Of a stretch of DNA of 64,000 bases, positions 1-8,257 are shown piece by piece. The DNA is taken from assembly GCA_002689995.1 (NCBI GenBank), contig NZIV01000001.1:1-64000 (forward strand), written 5' to 3'. Origin of the DNA: Fidelibacterota bacterium. GTDB lineage: Bacteria > Fidelibacterota > Marinisomatia > SCGC-AAA003-L08 > GCA-2689995. Both the position numbers and the translations under genes were made by a program. Each line of letters starts with the position of its first letter. Position 1 is the first letter of the stretch. The notes below the pieces were generated by a model. That model ran no database searches and had not been told where the DNA came from. It saw nothing but the letters and a program-made list of their open reading frames with translations.

Positions 1-986
1 CTGTTGGTGGCAATAGGCAAAGAGGAGTCGTTGCTGCTGCATCTTATGAGGCGCGAGGATATGGAGTTAAATCTGCTATGCCCTCCATTTTAGCAAAAAA
101 AAAATGTAGAAATCTAATCTTTATAACCCCCCGATTTAAACGATATAAAGAAATATCAGCTCAAATAAAAAATATATTTTTTGATTATACTGATTTAGTT
201 GAGCCTCTTTCACTTGATGAAGCATTTTTAGATGTTACGGAAAATAAAAAAAATATACATTTAGCTAGTGATATAGCAACTGAAATAAGAAAAAGAATCA
301 AAAATGAAATTGGTTTAACTTCTTCTGCTGGAATCTCAACAAATAAATTTATAGCAAAAATAGCAACTGAAATAAATAAGCCTAATGGGCAAAAGACTAT
401 TCATCCTTCTCAAATAAATGATTTTTTAGAAAAATTACCAATTGAAAAGTTCTTTGGAGTTGGGAAAATCACAGAAAAAAAAATGAATGATTTAGGTATT
501 TATAATGGAGCAGATTTAAAAAAGAATAGTTTGGGTACTCTTAAAAGTCATTTTGGAAAAAGTGGTGAACATTTTTATAATATAATTCGCAATACCCATA
601 AAAGTGAAGTAAATCCAAATCGAATACGAAAATCAATTGGTGCTGAACAGACATTCTCTAAAGATATTAACTCAGAAAGTTTCATATTAGATGAATTAAA
701 TAATATTTCAGAGGAACTTGAAAGCAGATTAATTATATCAAAAAATAAAGGCAAAACAGTAACTATAAAATTAAAATATAGTGATTTTAAACAACAGACT
801 AGAAGTAAAACAGTTAATGAATACCTCCAGAAAAAAGAAGATTTTTTCCCAATCATTAGAGACCTCATTTACCAAGAAACAATAATGAAACCTGTTAGAT
901 TGCTTGGAATATCAATTACCAACCTTTATAGCAACAAGAAATTAGATGAAAAAAAAATCAATATACAGCTTAAATTTAATTTGTAA
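1..986 (+). CDS. dinB: DNA polymerase IV (Y-family translesion polymerase), 5' partial
   Basis: Error-prone Y-family polymerase that bypasses DNA lesions. The reading frame is open from base 3, and the residues before the first in-window Met (base 78) read VGG..RGVVAAASYEAR..GVKSAMP, the conserved palm/finger block of DinB. The gene therefore begins upstream of the window and the Met at 78 is internal. SLDEAFLDVT carries the catalytic Asp-Glu pair. SSAGISTNKFIAKIATEINKP completes the palm, and the KLPIEKFFGVGK region is the thumb helix-hairpin-helix. The little-finger domain follows, ending in LLGISITNL, so the C-terminus looks complete. Only the first few dozen residues, with the first metal-binding Asp, are missing. 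Confidence is high from the motif order. Confidence 0.95.
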   Translation, partial: VGGNRQRGVVAAASYEARGYGVKSAMPSILAKKKCRNLIFITPRFKRYKEISAQIKNIFFDYTDLVEPLSLDEAFLDVTENKKNIHLASDIATEIRKRIKNEIGLTSSAGISTNKFIAKIATEINKPNGQKTIHPSQINDFLEKLPIEKFFGVGKITEKKMNDLGIYNGADLKKNSLGTLKSHFGKSGEHFYNIIRNTHKSEVNPNRIRKSIGAEQTFSKDINSESFILDELNNISEELESRLIISKNKGKTVTIKLKYSDFKQQTRSKTVNEYLQKKEDFFPIIRDLIYQETIMKPVRLLGISITNLYSNKKLDEKKINIQLKFNL

Positions 987-1007
987 TTTTTGCTATAATA
1001 TTTTGGA

Positions 1008-1048
1008 GCCAGAGAGTCACAGGTTGGAATTTTGCCACCACGACAGAA
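1008..1048 (+). other. tRNA-3'-end-like remnant
   Basis: Between dinB and the first dockerin gene the sequence resembles a tRNA T-arm plus 3' acceptor strand: GTCACAGG, then TTGGAAT in place of the TTCGAAT loop, then TTTTGCCACCACGA. The T-stem would keep four of five pairs, two of them wobble, and C56 is replaced by G. No D-arm, anticodon arm or CCA is visible, so this is at best a decayed fragment. It could also be chance similarity. Its position at the left edge of the exoprotein-rich region makes it a possible attachment-site scar. Confidence 0.2.
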
Positions 1049-1069
1049 GAAAAACTTAAAATACCTGGA

Positions 1070-1088
1070 ATAGGTGGGTTTTACCTAT
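1070..1088 (+). terminator. Hairpin downstream of dinB, possible terminator
   Basis: ATAGGT and ACCTAT form a 6-bp stem around a 7-nt loop (GGGTTTT), about 85 bases after the dinB stop. It is followed by a short T-containing stretch (CAATTTTTAA) rather than a clean U-tract. An overlapping ACCT/AGGT pairing is also possible. It is weak evidence for termination or attenuation before the gene at 1195. Confidence 0.25.
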
Positions 1089-1194
1089 CAATTTTTAATT
1101 ATTATCAGATATAATTAATTAGGAATATAATTTTTAAGGATATTAAGAAAACACCTTATTATATTAATAAATAATTTTTTTGTAAATTACAAGT

Positions 1195-2703
1195 ATGAAT
1201 AAATATTTAATTACATTTTTATTTTTAAATATTTTATTTTCAGAATTAAATGAAAATAAAATTCGAAATAGAAACATTCAGCATTTTGTATATCGTCAAA
1301 ATACAAATGTTATAACAAATAATAATCGCAATGAGGAAGAACTCATACAATTTATTCAATCAACAATAGAAACTCATCAAATACCAGGATTATCAATCTC
1401 AATTGTAAAAGATCAATACATTATATGGGAAAAACAATTTGGTTATGCAAATATTAATGATGAGATACAGGTTGATGAGAATACTATGTTTATATTATCA
1501 TCTATTTCAAAGACTATTACTGTAACTGCTTTAATGCAATTATATGAACAAAATATGTTTGAACTTGATGATGATATTAATAATTATTTGCCATTTGATG
1601 TCATTCATCCAACTTATCCTAACACGCAAATTACTTTTAAAATGTTACTATCTCATACATCAGGGATTAAAGATAATTGGAATATTATGACATATTATAA
1701 TAGTGATTCACCTTTATCATTAAATTATTATCTTGAACAGTATTTGACACCAGAAGGAAGTTTTTATAATAGTAATTTAAATTTCACTAATTCAAATCCT
1801 GGTACAAATCATACATACACTAATAATGGTGCTGCGTTAATAGGATTATTAGTTGAAGAAATATCAAATCAATCATTTAGTAATTATTGTAATGAAAATA
1901 TATTTGAACCACTATCAATGGAAAATACATTTTGGTATTTATCTGAAATAAATAATCTTAATCAGGTTGCATTACCATATCAATTAACAGGAGGAAATGG
2001 AGATTCTTGCTTTATTATTGGTTGTGGTATTTATGATCAAAATAATCCGTGTTTTTGTGATTCAGAATGTATTTATTATGATGATTGCTGCTCTGATTAT
2101 AACGAAATTTGCGGAGAAGATGGTACTGGAAGTGATCCTGAAAATCTTACTGAATATGAAAATTACGGTTACTCTGATTATCCATCAGGACAACTTAGAA
2201 CATCCTCAAATAATTTAGCTAAATTTATGGGTGCCTATATGAATGGTGGAACTTATAATGGAGTAAATATTTTAAATTCACAAACAATTGAACTAATTAA
2301 AACTATTCATTATCCAACAATTAATTCAATGCAAGGATTAATGTGGTATTATAAAAATCAAAATGGAAGGATACTTTTTGGGCATAATGGTGGAGATTTA
2401 GGCAGCTTAACAGAAATGTTTATATCATTTTCAGATACTATAGGTATAGTATTATTAAGCAATTCAAATAATTATAATGCAATGATTCAAATAGAAAATG
2501 CATTATTAGAATTTACTGAAGAAACCAATTTTATAATAATAGGAGATATTAATTTAGATAGTATTATTAATATTTTAGATGTAATCCTTATTATAAACAT
2601 TATAATAGATAATCAAAGCTTTACCAATTTAGCTGATTTAAATCAAGATGGACTGATAAATATAATAGATATTCTTCAACTTATAAATTTAATTTTAGAC
2701 TAA
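1195..2703 (+). CDS. Exported serine beta-lactamase-family hydrolase with somatomedin-B-like insert and C-terminal dockerin
   Basis: Beta-lactamase/penicillin-binding-like fold (class C / esterase group). It shows an SxxK nucleophile motif (S103-I-S-K106, after a short exported leader ending LFSE), YxN as Y208-T-N210, and HNG at H397-N-G399. The substrate is probably an ester or amide; the class gives no more. Residues 272-306 hold eight cysteines in the spacing C-x4-C-x8-C-x-C-x3-C-x5-CC-x6-C with the CDSEC and DCCSDY signatures of somatomedin B. They sit inside the hydrolase domain, between YxN and HxG. Residues 450-502 are two EF-hand-like repeats (GDINLDSIINILD, ADLNQDGLINIID) of a type I dockerin. 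The start is supported by the hydrophobic leader. It is probably a cell-surface or secreted enzyme. Family assignment is secure; substrate is unknown. Confidence 0.88.
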   Translation: MNKYLITFLFLNILFSELNENKIRNRNIQHFVYRQNTNVITNNNRNEEELIQFIQSTIETHQIPGLSISIVKDQYIIWEKQFGYANINDEIQVDENTMFILSSISKTITVTALMQLYEQNMFELDDDINNYLPFDVIHPTYPNTQITFKMLLSHTSGIKDNWNIMTYYNSDSPLSLNYYLEQYLTPEGSFYNSNLNFTNSNPGTNHTYTNNGAALIGLLVEEISNQSFSNYCNENIFEPLSMENTFWYLSEINNLNQVALPYQLTGGNGDSCFIIGCGIYDQNNPCFCDSECIYYDDCCSDYNEICGEDGTGSDPENLTEYENYGYSDYPSGQLRTSSNNLAKFMGAYMNGGTYNGVNILNSQTIELIKTIHYPTINSMQGLMWYYKNQNGRILFGHNGGDLGSLTEMFISFSDTIGIVLLSNSNNYNAMIQIENALLEFTEETNFIIIGDINLDSIINILDVILIINIIIDNQSFTNLADLNQDGLINIIDILQLINLILD

Positions 2704-2815
2704 CATATATCCCTTATTTAATAATTAAATAAAAAATTTCATTAAAATATAAAAAGGAAAATAAATAATCAAATTATTAATACCACCACCAATACAAGCA
2801 CTATTATCAGCAATT

Positions 2816-3220
2816 ATGATATGGTTAATAAGTAAATACTTCTATAAAGCTAGTTTCAATTTTAATTTAATAAATGAACTCGCATTGTTATGTTTAATAA
2901 GTGGAATAATTATAATTATTTTAGGCATAAATAAATTTAGATTATCTAAAACTACAATTAGCCCTCTTAAGCCGTCTAAAACATCATATTTAGTTAATGA
3001 TGGAATATATAGTTATACAAGAAATCCTATGTATCTTGGACTCCTTTTAATTTTATTTTCAATTGCTATTTATTTAAAAAACTATATAAGTCTTCTATTT
3101 ATACCATTATTCATATTATTCATAACTAAAAATCAGATTTTACCTGAAGAAAAAACTTTAGAAAATATATTTGGAGAAAGATATAAAAATTATAAAAACA
3201 AGGTTAGACGCTGGATTTAG
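2816..3220 (+). CDS. Isoprenylcysteine carboxyl methyltransferase-like membrane methyltransferase, start probably upstream
   Basis: Small integral-membrane protein of the ICMT/phospholipid N-methyltransferase superfamily. It has three or four membrane segments, the SAM-binding signature GIYSYTRNPMYLG, and the C-terminal EEKTLENIFGERYKNYKNKV helix. The first ATG is at 2816, but the frame stays open upstream to a TAA at 2762 and encodes KLLIPPPIQALLSAI. The IPPP element near the N-terminus is typical of these bacterial proteins, so translation probably begins at ATA 2765 or ATC 2768, five to eight bases after an AAGGAAA. In that case about 16 residues should be added. The substrate is unknown; bacterial members are often only called isoprenylcysteine carboxylmethyltransferase family. 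Confidence 0.8.
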   Translation: MIWLISKYFYKASFNFNLINELALLCLISGIIIIILGINKFRLSKTTISPLKPSKTSYLVNDGIYSYTRNPMYLGLLLILFSIAIYLKNYISLLFIPLFILFITKNQILPEEKTLENIFGERYKNYKNKVRRWI

Positions 3221-3241
3221 ATAGATATTCTACTCTGGGAT

Positions 3242-3266
3242 TAGTATTCTAAAGTTTCGAATACTA
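3242..3266 (+). terminator. 8-bp hairpin after the methyltransferase gene
   Basis: TAGTATTC and GAATACTA pair perfectly around a 9-nt loop 22 bases past the stop. There is no downstream T-run, so factor-independent termination is doubtful. It may be a processing or stabilising hairpin. Confidence 0.25.
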
Positions 3267-3333
3267 TTACCTTCACATTAATTATTGAAAAATCCTCTTT
3301 CATATGGACTTTTTATATTTTTAAACTATAGTT

Positions 3334-3855
3334 ATGAAATCTTTAAGTGAAAATGAACATAAATTTCATTGGTGTATAAAAGGAACTTTAGAAACAGCAA
3401 TCTCTTCCTCAGATTTATGGAATATTATCTCTAGTCCTTCAAATTTGGAGTTATTTCATCCTTTTTGTGATAAAAATCCAACGATTAATTGGCCTGGTTT
3501 AAATTCTATTGATCAAATTTATTACTATAGTGGATTGATTTTAGAAAGAAAATTTGTAAAGTGGGTTGATAATCAAGGATATAATTTATTTATTGGTACA
3601 AAAAATGGGAAAAAATCATTTGTTACATGGGAAATTGAAGATAAAGGAAAAAAATCAAAATTAATAATATCAATATATCCACACATTTATAATCAAGGTA
3701 AAAAAATAGTTAATTTTTTACCCTTTTTCTTAATAGTAAAACCTAGTTTGACAAATTATATCAATTCTGTAATTAGCGGTTTAGGTTATTATATTAATAC
3801 AAATAATAAGGTTAAGAAAAATCAATTTGGAACCCACAAATTATTTTCAAATTAA
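3334..3855 (+). CDS. SRPBCC (START/cyclase-like) family protein
   Basis: A soluble 173-residue protein with the helix-grip layout of SRPBCC ligand-binding proteins. An N-terminal strand (KGTLETAISSSDLWNIIS) leads into SPSNLELFHPFC, then alternating beta strands, then a long C-terminal helix ending SVISGLGYYIN. No signal peptide or catalytic motif is visible. It is followed three bases later by the thioesterase gene, so the two are probably co-transcribed. Such proteins bind lipids or polyketides or act as small-molecule cyclases, but nothing here fixes the ligand. Confidence 0.7.
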   Translation: MKSLSENEHKFHWCIKGTLETAISSSDLWNIISSPSNLELFHPFCDKNPTINWPGLNSIDQIYYYSGLILERKFVKWVDNQGYNLFIGTKNGKKSFVTWEIEDKGKKSKLIISIYPHIYNQGKKIVNFLPFFLIVKPSLTNYINSVISGLGYYINTNNKVKKNQFGTHKLFSN

Positions 3856-3858
3856 TTA

Positions 3859-4296
3859 TTGAATAAAAAACACTTTGATAACATAATTAATTGTTATGAC
3901 AATGCTCCAATTAATCAAATTTTTAATCCAAAAATGAAACTAAATTTAGGTGAATGTGAAATTGAAATGAAAATATCTAAAAAATTTCATCACTCAGCTA
4001 ATAGCTTGCATGGTTCTATTTATTTTAAAATGTTGGATGATGCTGCTTGGGCTGCTTCAAATACATATATTGATGATTTTTTTTTATTTACATATAATTT
4101 TAATATATATTTAACTAAACCTGTATCCAATGGTATCATTATTTCTAAAGCTAAAGCAGTTTATGAAAAAAATGGTAAAATTAAAGCAAAATCTTTTCTA
4201 TATGATTCAAAAAACAATGAAATAGCGCATGGAGAAGGACTTTTTATGAAAAGTAAGTACTTATTAAAAGATGCCATTAGTTTTTATAATAAATAA
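3859..4296 (+). CDS. PaaI-type hotdog-fold thioesterase
   Basis: Acyl-CoA thioesterase of the hotdog superfamily, 145 residues. The central helix reads HGSIYFKMLDDAAWAAS, matching the HG(G)..a.lDta.g.a pattern of PaaI/YbgC-like enzymes. Strands follow (FFLFTYNFNIYLTKPV, ISKAKAVYEKNGKIKAKSFL) and the typical I.AHGEG end. The Asp in LDDAA is the likely catalytic acid. Translation starts with TTG three bases after the upstream stop, consistent with coupled translation. No signal peptide is present, so it is cytoplasmic. Substrate is not predictable. Confidence 0.82.
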   Translation: MNKKHFDNIINCYDNAPINQIFNPKMKLNLGECEIEMKISKKFHHSANSLHGSIYFKMLDDAAWAASNTYIDDFFLFTYNFNIYLTKPVSNGIIISKAKAVYEKNGKIKAKSFLYDSKNNEIAHGEGLFMKSKYLLKDAISFYNK

Positions 4297-4354
4297 ATGA
4301 ATAATGATAAGACCCAAAGAAATCAAAAAAAGTAAATCCTACTACAATTATAAT

Positions 4355-4391
4355 AAATATGAAAGCCTCTTTTATAGAGCTTTTCATATTT
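4355..4391 (+). terminator. Strong bidirectional hairpin terminator
   Basis: Arms of 16 bases (AAATATGAAAGCCTCT and AGAGCTTTTCATATTT) pair at 15 of 16 positions, one of them a G-T wobble, around a 5-nt loop. It closes the transcription unit ending at 4296, 14 bases before the next start codon at 4405. The next gene must therefore have its promoter overlapping or right after the hairpin, or be transcribed by read-through. Confidence 0.6.
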
Positions 4392-4404
4392 TGTAAGTTA
4401 TTTT

Positions 4405-5904
4405 ATGAGAAAATATATATTACTAATATTTTTTATAATAATATATGCAGAAGTTTGGGAAAGCTCCTTTAATGCAGGTAATTATGATTATAACTATAAT
4501 TTTATGGGTGGTTCTGAAGTACTTCAATTAGTTAATCATAAAAATAAATTATTTGCATCAATTAGTTATTGGCAAGATGAATCTAATATATGGTATGGTG
4601 GAAATAATTCTAACATTGGTTGGGCGCAGATAATTTCACTTAGTAGTCCAATTGAAGATTGGTCTGTTGATTTGAATTTAGACTCCTATTATTTAAGACC
4701 AGAAATATTAAAACAAGTTATTTTCACAAAGGATATGTTTAATGATATTTTACCAATTCCTGATACTTTATTAATTGTTGCAGCTTATTCTTCAAATTTT
4801 GTTTTTGGTCCCGTAACTGCAAGTGCATTTGTAAGAAACGATCAAGCTGATAATTGGAATATAACTACTATTTATGAAGGAAACCTTCCAGCTGGTGAAA
4901 GTTATTCAATTAGAGATATGCAAATTTATACGGACCAAATAACAGGTGAGGAGATATTATTTACCTCTGTAGGTACAAATGGAATATTTACAGGTAAATA
5001 TAATCCAAATTTAGAAGGAAAGATTCAATGGGATTCAGTTCCAGAATATGGTCCTCTTGATACAAGACCTCTTAGTATTGTTGTTGCAAATAACGCTTTA
5101 TATTTTTCCTCAGGTAATAAAATATATAAGAGAATTGATGGTTCAAATCCCTCATATTCTATCATACATGATTTTAGTGATTTAAGTTCAAATATCAATT
5201 CATCTGTTGGCGGTATAAGAGGTCTAACGGTCATTGCTAATGAAGAAAACGAATCTATGCTTTTAATGTGGTGTCCTAATAGTCAATCAAAAGGTATAAT
5301 ATTTCGTTTAGATCCTAGTTTAGATGGTAGTTTTGAAAGGGTTTATGAAACTAAACTTTCATTACTTGTAGAAGATTATTTACCGGGTACTTCAGTAAAC
5401 TATATATTAGGAGCATATAATGATTTTCTAAAGATTTTTAATCCTTTAGATAATGAATTCTATCATATAGTTGGCTTTGAATCTACAATTCAAGGAGGGA
5501 ATTACCCTTCTTGGAATAGCTATTATAGTGGAGCCTTATTTGCCGTGAGAAATAGTAATGCTGAATATTCCCTAGAAGAAGTTAATGAATCTATATCATT
5601 TACTGACCCTGAATTAGTAGCAACTAGGTGTTATACAGAATCTCCATTTAACAATGAAAACGCCATTTATTTTGGAGGCTTTGATCCAAATGGTTTCTTA
5701 TCAACAAATAAAGCCTGGATATATAAAAAAAAATATACTTTAAATGGTGATTTAAATAATGATGGAACTATTAACGTAATAGATGTGATCCAATTAGTAA
5801 ATATTATTTTAACAAATGAATATGGAGACAATTTTGATATTAATCAAGATGGAACAGTAAATATTTTAGATATTCTCCAATTAATAAATATAATTTTAAA
5901 TTAA
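4405..5904 (+). CDS. Exported propeller-like protein with C-terminal dockerin
   Basis: I do not recognise a catalytic family. A short leader (MRKYILLIFFIIIYAE) precedes about 430 residues of alternating strands with repeated patterns such as GGSEVLQLVNHKNKLFASISYW, KIYKRIDGSNP and ENAIYFGGFDPNG. This resembles a beta-propeller built from kelch-like blades. Residues 448-499 form a clear dockerin (GDLNNDGTINVIDV, FDINQDGTVNILDI) with both calcium loops intact. The upstream hairpin separates it from the thioesterase gene. It could be a surface adhesin, a polymer-binding protein or an uncharacterised lyase. The dockerin call is firm; the propeller call is inference from strand periodicity. Confidence 0.75.
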   Translation: MRKYILLIFFIIIYAEVWESSFNAGNYDYNYNFMGGSEVLQLVNHKNKLFASISYWQDESNIWYGGNNSNIGWAQIISLSSPIEDWSVDLNLDSYYLRPEILKQVIFTKDMFNDILPIPDTLLIVAAYSSNFVFGPVTASAFVRNDQADNWNITTIYEGNLPAGESYSIRDMQIYTDQITGEEILFTSVGTNGIFTGKYNPNLEGKIQWDSVPEYGPLDTRPLSIVVANNALYFSSGNKIYKRIDGSNPSYSIIHDFSDLSSNINSSVGGIRGLTVIANEENESMLLMWCPNSQSKGIIFRLDPSLDGSFERVYETKLSLLVEDYLPGTSVNYILGAYNDFLKIFNPLDNEFYHIVGFESTIQGGNYPSWNSYYSGALFAVRNSNAEYSLEEVNESISFTDPELVATRCYTESPFNNENAIYFGGFDPNGFLSTNKAWIYKKKYTLNGDLNNDGTINVIDVIQLVNIILTNEYGDNFDINQDGTVNILDILQLINIILN

Positions 5905-6084
5905 TAAATAGAATACAAAACCAATAATAAATAGCATTATTTAAAAAATGTTATTTAACATTGTTTTAATATTTATGATTTCATTGGTATAATGAATATC
6001 TTTTATATTTTATTTCTTTTTTGACTTCAATTGTCGAATAAAATCTATATGAAAATTTTAATTAAATAAGAATCTATTTAATAG

Positions 6085-6098
6085 GTTATTATAATAAC
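6085..6098. promoter_or_regulatory. 14-bp perfect palindrome, candidate operator
   Basis: GTTATTATAATAAC reads identically on both strands and lies 22 bases before the NTF2-like start at 6121. It resembles Fur/Zur-family operators (GTTATA..TATAAC type), but in A+T-rich DNA such palindromes also arise by chance. The 216-base gap 5905-6120 otherwise shows nothing distinctive. Confidence 0.25.
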
Positions 6099-6120
6099 AA
6101 AATAAATAAAACAGGTAAAT

Positions 6121-6441
6121 ATGTCAATTTTAAAAAAATACCAGTATGCTATTGAATTATTAGATAAAAATAAAATTCAAGAATGCCTTCATGATGATTA
6201 CGCTTTTACAAATTATTCTCAAGGAAAAATTTTCACTAAATCTGAAGTAGTAAAATGGGCTATGAGTGGTGACGTAAAAAGAGAAAAAGTTAGAATTTTA
6301 TTTGAGAATGAAGACGTAGCAGTAGAACATGCTTTTGTATCATTCAATGATGGAAACAAACAAGCAGTGCTTGCTTTCTATAGGTTTAAAGATGGTAAGA
6401 TAATTTCCTTAGAAACTGGTGCAACAAATCTTAAACATTAA
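6121..6441 (+). CDS. NTF2-like / SnoaL-type small protein
   Basis: A 106-residue cytoplasmic protein with the cone-shaped NTF2-like fold pattern. N-terminal helices (SILKKYQYAIELLDKNKIQECL, then LHDDYAFTNYSQG) are followed by an antiparallel sheet (EDVAVEHAFVSFNDGNKQAV, AFYRFKDGKIISLETG). Proteins of this size are typically single-domain isomerase-like or ligand-binding proteins, and many have no known reaction. It stands between two dockerin genes and has its own upstream palindrome. Function unknown. Confidence 0.7.
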   Translation: MSILKKYQYAIELLDKNKIQECLHDDYAFTNYSQGKIFTKSEVVKWAMSGDVKREKVRILFENEDVAVEHAFVSFNDGNKQAVLAFYRFKDGKIISLETGATNLKH

Positions 6442-6470
6442 TTTTTTTTAAGTATTAAACTTAATTAGTA

Positions 6471-7649
6471 ATGAAGAATTTAAAGGTTCTAATTTATTCA
6501 CTTATTAAACAAAATAATTTTATAAAATTATTAATTTTATTGTCAATTTCTTTAAATATAATTTATGCTGAATGTATTGACCTTAATTATGATAATTGTA
6601 TTTATTGGTCTTCATATTGTGAATGGAATGAATCAACAAATCAATGTCAAAATATAGGTGAAGATACTATTAACCCTAATGATGGTCCTTTTCAATTTGA
6701 TTCATTTAATGAATCTGATGGTTTAATAAGTAGTGATAATTATTTAAGTGCTACAGTTTTTTATCCAATAAATAGCGAGCCACCCTATAGTAGTATAGTC
6801 ATCGTACCAGGTGCATTTTCTCCTGAAACAATATTACATGAATGGGGACAATATTATGCATCTCATGGATTCATTGCAATGACTATAGGAATAAATGATT
6901 ACTTAAATGATGATATGAGTGATTTAGCTTTTAGTCTTTTAGATGCAATAGAAGTTTTAAAGCTAGAAAATAATAGATCAGATTCGCCCATTTTAAACAA
7001 AGTTAATATTCATAGTTTTGCGACAAGCGGTTGGTCAATTGGTGGAGGTTCAGCGCAATATGCAGCAACAATTGATTCTAGTTTGAAAGCAGTAATTGCA
7101 TTAAATCCAGGTCTTTCTATACAAGATTATGAAAACTGTACAAATCCAACTTATGATTATTATTGTCTTGTACCAGAACATTTAAATCATTCTAGCTCTG
7201 TATTAATTATTTCGAGTGAAGGAGATATTGAAAATCCAACGGATTTAGATGCCGCAGTTCACTATAATTATACCCCTGAATCAACATCTAAAATGTTATT
7301 TGAAATAGAAAATGGAAATCATGAAACTGGATTAAATCCCTACTCAGGATCAGGAGAATTAGGAGAAAAGGTTATTAATTGGCTTAAATATCACTTATTA
7401 GAAAATTCTAATTATTGTAATATTTTACTTGATATTCCAATCAGCGCTTCTCAGTTTTATACAAATATAGAGTGTCAAGAACTTTTACTAGGAGACATAA
7501 ATGGAGACAACATCGTTAATGTTCAAGATATTCTTTTAGTAATTGATTATATTTTAAATAATGAGTACAATAACAGTGCTGACTTAAACTTAGACGAATT
7601 TACAGATGTATTAGATATTCTGTTAATTATAAACATTATACTAAGCTAA
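6471..7649 (+). CDS. Exported PETase/cutinase-like alpha/beta hydrolase with dockerin
   Basis: Secreted serine hydrolase. The leader is longer than usual (hydrophobic core ILLSISLNIIYAE). A short cysteine-rich segment follows (C..L.YDNC..WSSYCEWN.STNQC). The hydrolase core has VIVPGAF, then the nucleophile elbow GWSIGGG with Ser189, an acid at Asp252 (SSEGD) and His284 (IENGNHETG). The Ser elbow, the 32-residue Asp-His spacing and the lid-less short domain resemble the polyester hydrolase/cutinase (dienelactone-hydrolase-like) group. Residues 341-392 are a dockerin whose second repeat (DLNLDEFTDVLD) has lost the glycine. Likely substrate is an ester polymer or lipid outside the cell; polyester activity is only a possibility. 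Confidence 0.85.
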   Translation: MKNLKVLIYSLIKQNNFIKLLILLSISLNIIYAECIDLNYDNCIYWSSYCEWNESTNQCQNIGEDTINPNDGPFQFDSFNESDGLISSDNYLSATVFYPINSEPPYSSIVIVPGAFSPETILHEWGQYYASHGFIAMTIGINDYLNDDMSDLAFSLLDAIEVLKLENNRSDSPILNKVNIHSFATSGWSIGGGSAQYAATIDSSLKAVIALNPGLSIQDYENCTNPTYDYYCLVPEHLNHSSSVLIISSEGDIENPTDLDAAVHYNYTPESTSKMLFEIENGNHETGLNPYSGSGELGEKVINWLKYHLLENSNYCNILLDIPISASQFYTNIECQELLLGDINGDNIVNVQDILLVIDYILNNEYNNSADLNLDEFTDVLDILLIINIILS

Positions 7650-7750
7650 TTATATATAAAATTAAAATAAAAAACATAATTCTTCATCTTTGAATAACGA
7701 TAGAATCTAATTATTTTAAAACAAAAATCAATGAAATTTGGTTATTATTA

Positions 7751-8083
7751 TTGAAAACAAAACTATTATATATAGCTCAAAATACAATTGAAGGAAATAT
7801 AATTAAAGATGAACTGAATGAAAGAAATATTGCCTGCTACATAACAGGTAGCAGTTTACAGGCCGGTATTGGTGAGTTGCCTATTGATGCTATGTTTAGT
7901 AAAGTTTATGTAAAAGAAGAAGACTTTGAATCTGCAAAAGTGTTTATAAAAGAATATAAAGTAAATCAAAAACTAGACAAGCCCGGTAATTGGATTTGTG
8001 ATTTTTGTAAGGAAAATTCTCCAAATTACATTACCTCTTGCTGGAACTGTAGTAAAGAAAAAGGTATAAATCTGAATTCTTAA
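7751..8083 (+). CDS. DUF2007 protein with C-terminal RanBP2-type zinc ribbon
   Basis: A small cytoplasmic protein. Residues 1-70 match the DUF2007 putative signal-transducing domain (LLYIAQNTIEGNIIKDEL, GIGELPIDAM, VYVKEEDFESAKVFI). Residues 78-100 form a zinc knuckle W-x-CDFCKE-N..-CWNCSK with the W, N and paired CxxC of RanBP2-like fingers. It starts with TTG at 7751; an upstream ATG in another frame stops at once. It is a single gene with open intergenic space on both sides. Role unknown; the DUF2007 domain resembles a PII-like fold. Confidence 0.8.
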   Translation: MKTKLLYIAQNTIEGNIIKDELNERNIACYITGSSLQAGIGELPIDAMFSKVYVKEEDFESAKVFIKEYKVNQKLDKPGNWICDFCKENSPNYITSCWNCSKEKGINLNS

Positions 8084-8257
8084 AACCTCACTTGATAATA
8101 TAGTTTTTTCTAATTACAATTAGTTTTTAAAAAAAGAAATTGATTTTTTTAAAATTTAGAATTTAAATTGATTAGTTGTGAATTCTTATTTAAAACACCT
8201 AATTTCCTAGTAAGAAAGTATCTTTTATTCAAGCTTTCATATACAATAGATTTAGCT

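Noticed and set aside
78-100. Start of a complete dinB at the first ATG
   Set aside because: The frame is open to the window edge and the residues before this Met match the conserved DinB block, so the Met is internal and the gene is 5' partial.
8168-8257. N-terminal extension of the LNR/esterase gene
   Set aside because: The extra 30 residues precede an obvious signal peptide at 8258 and would prevent its recognition.
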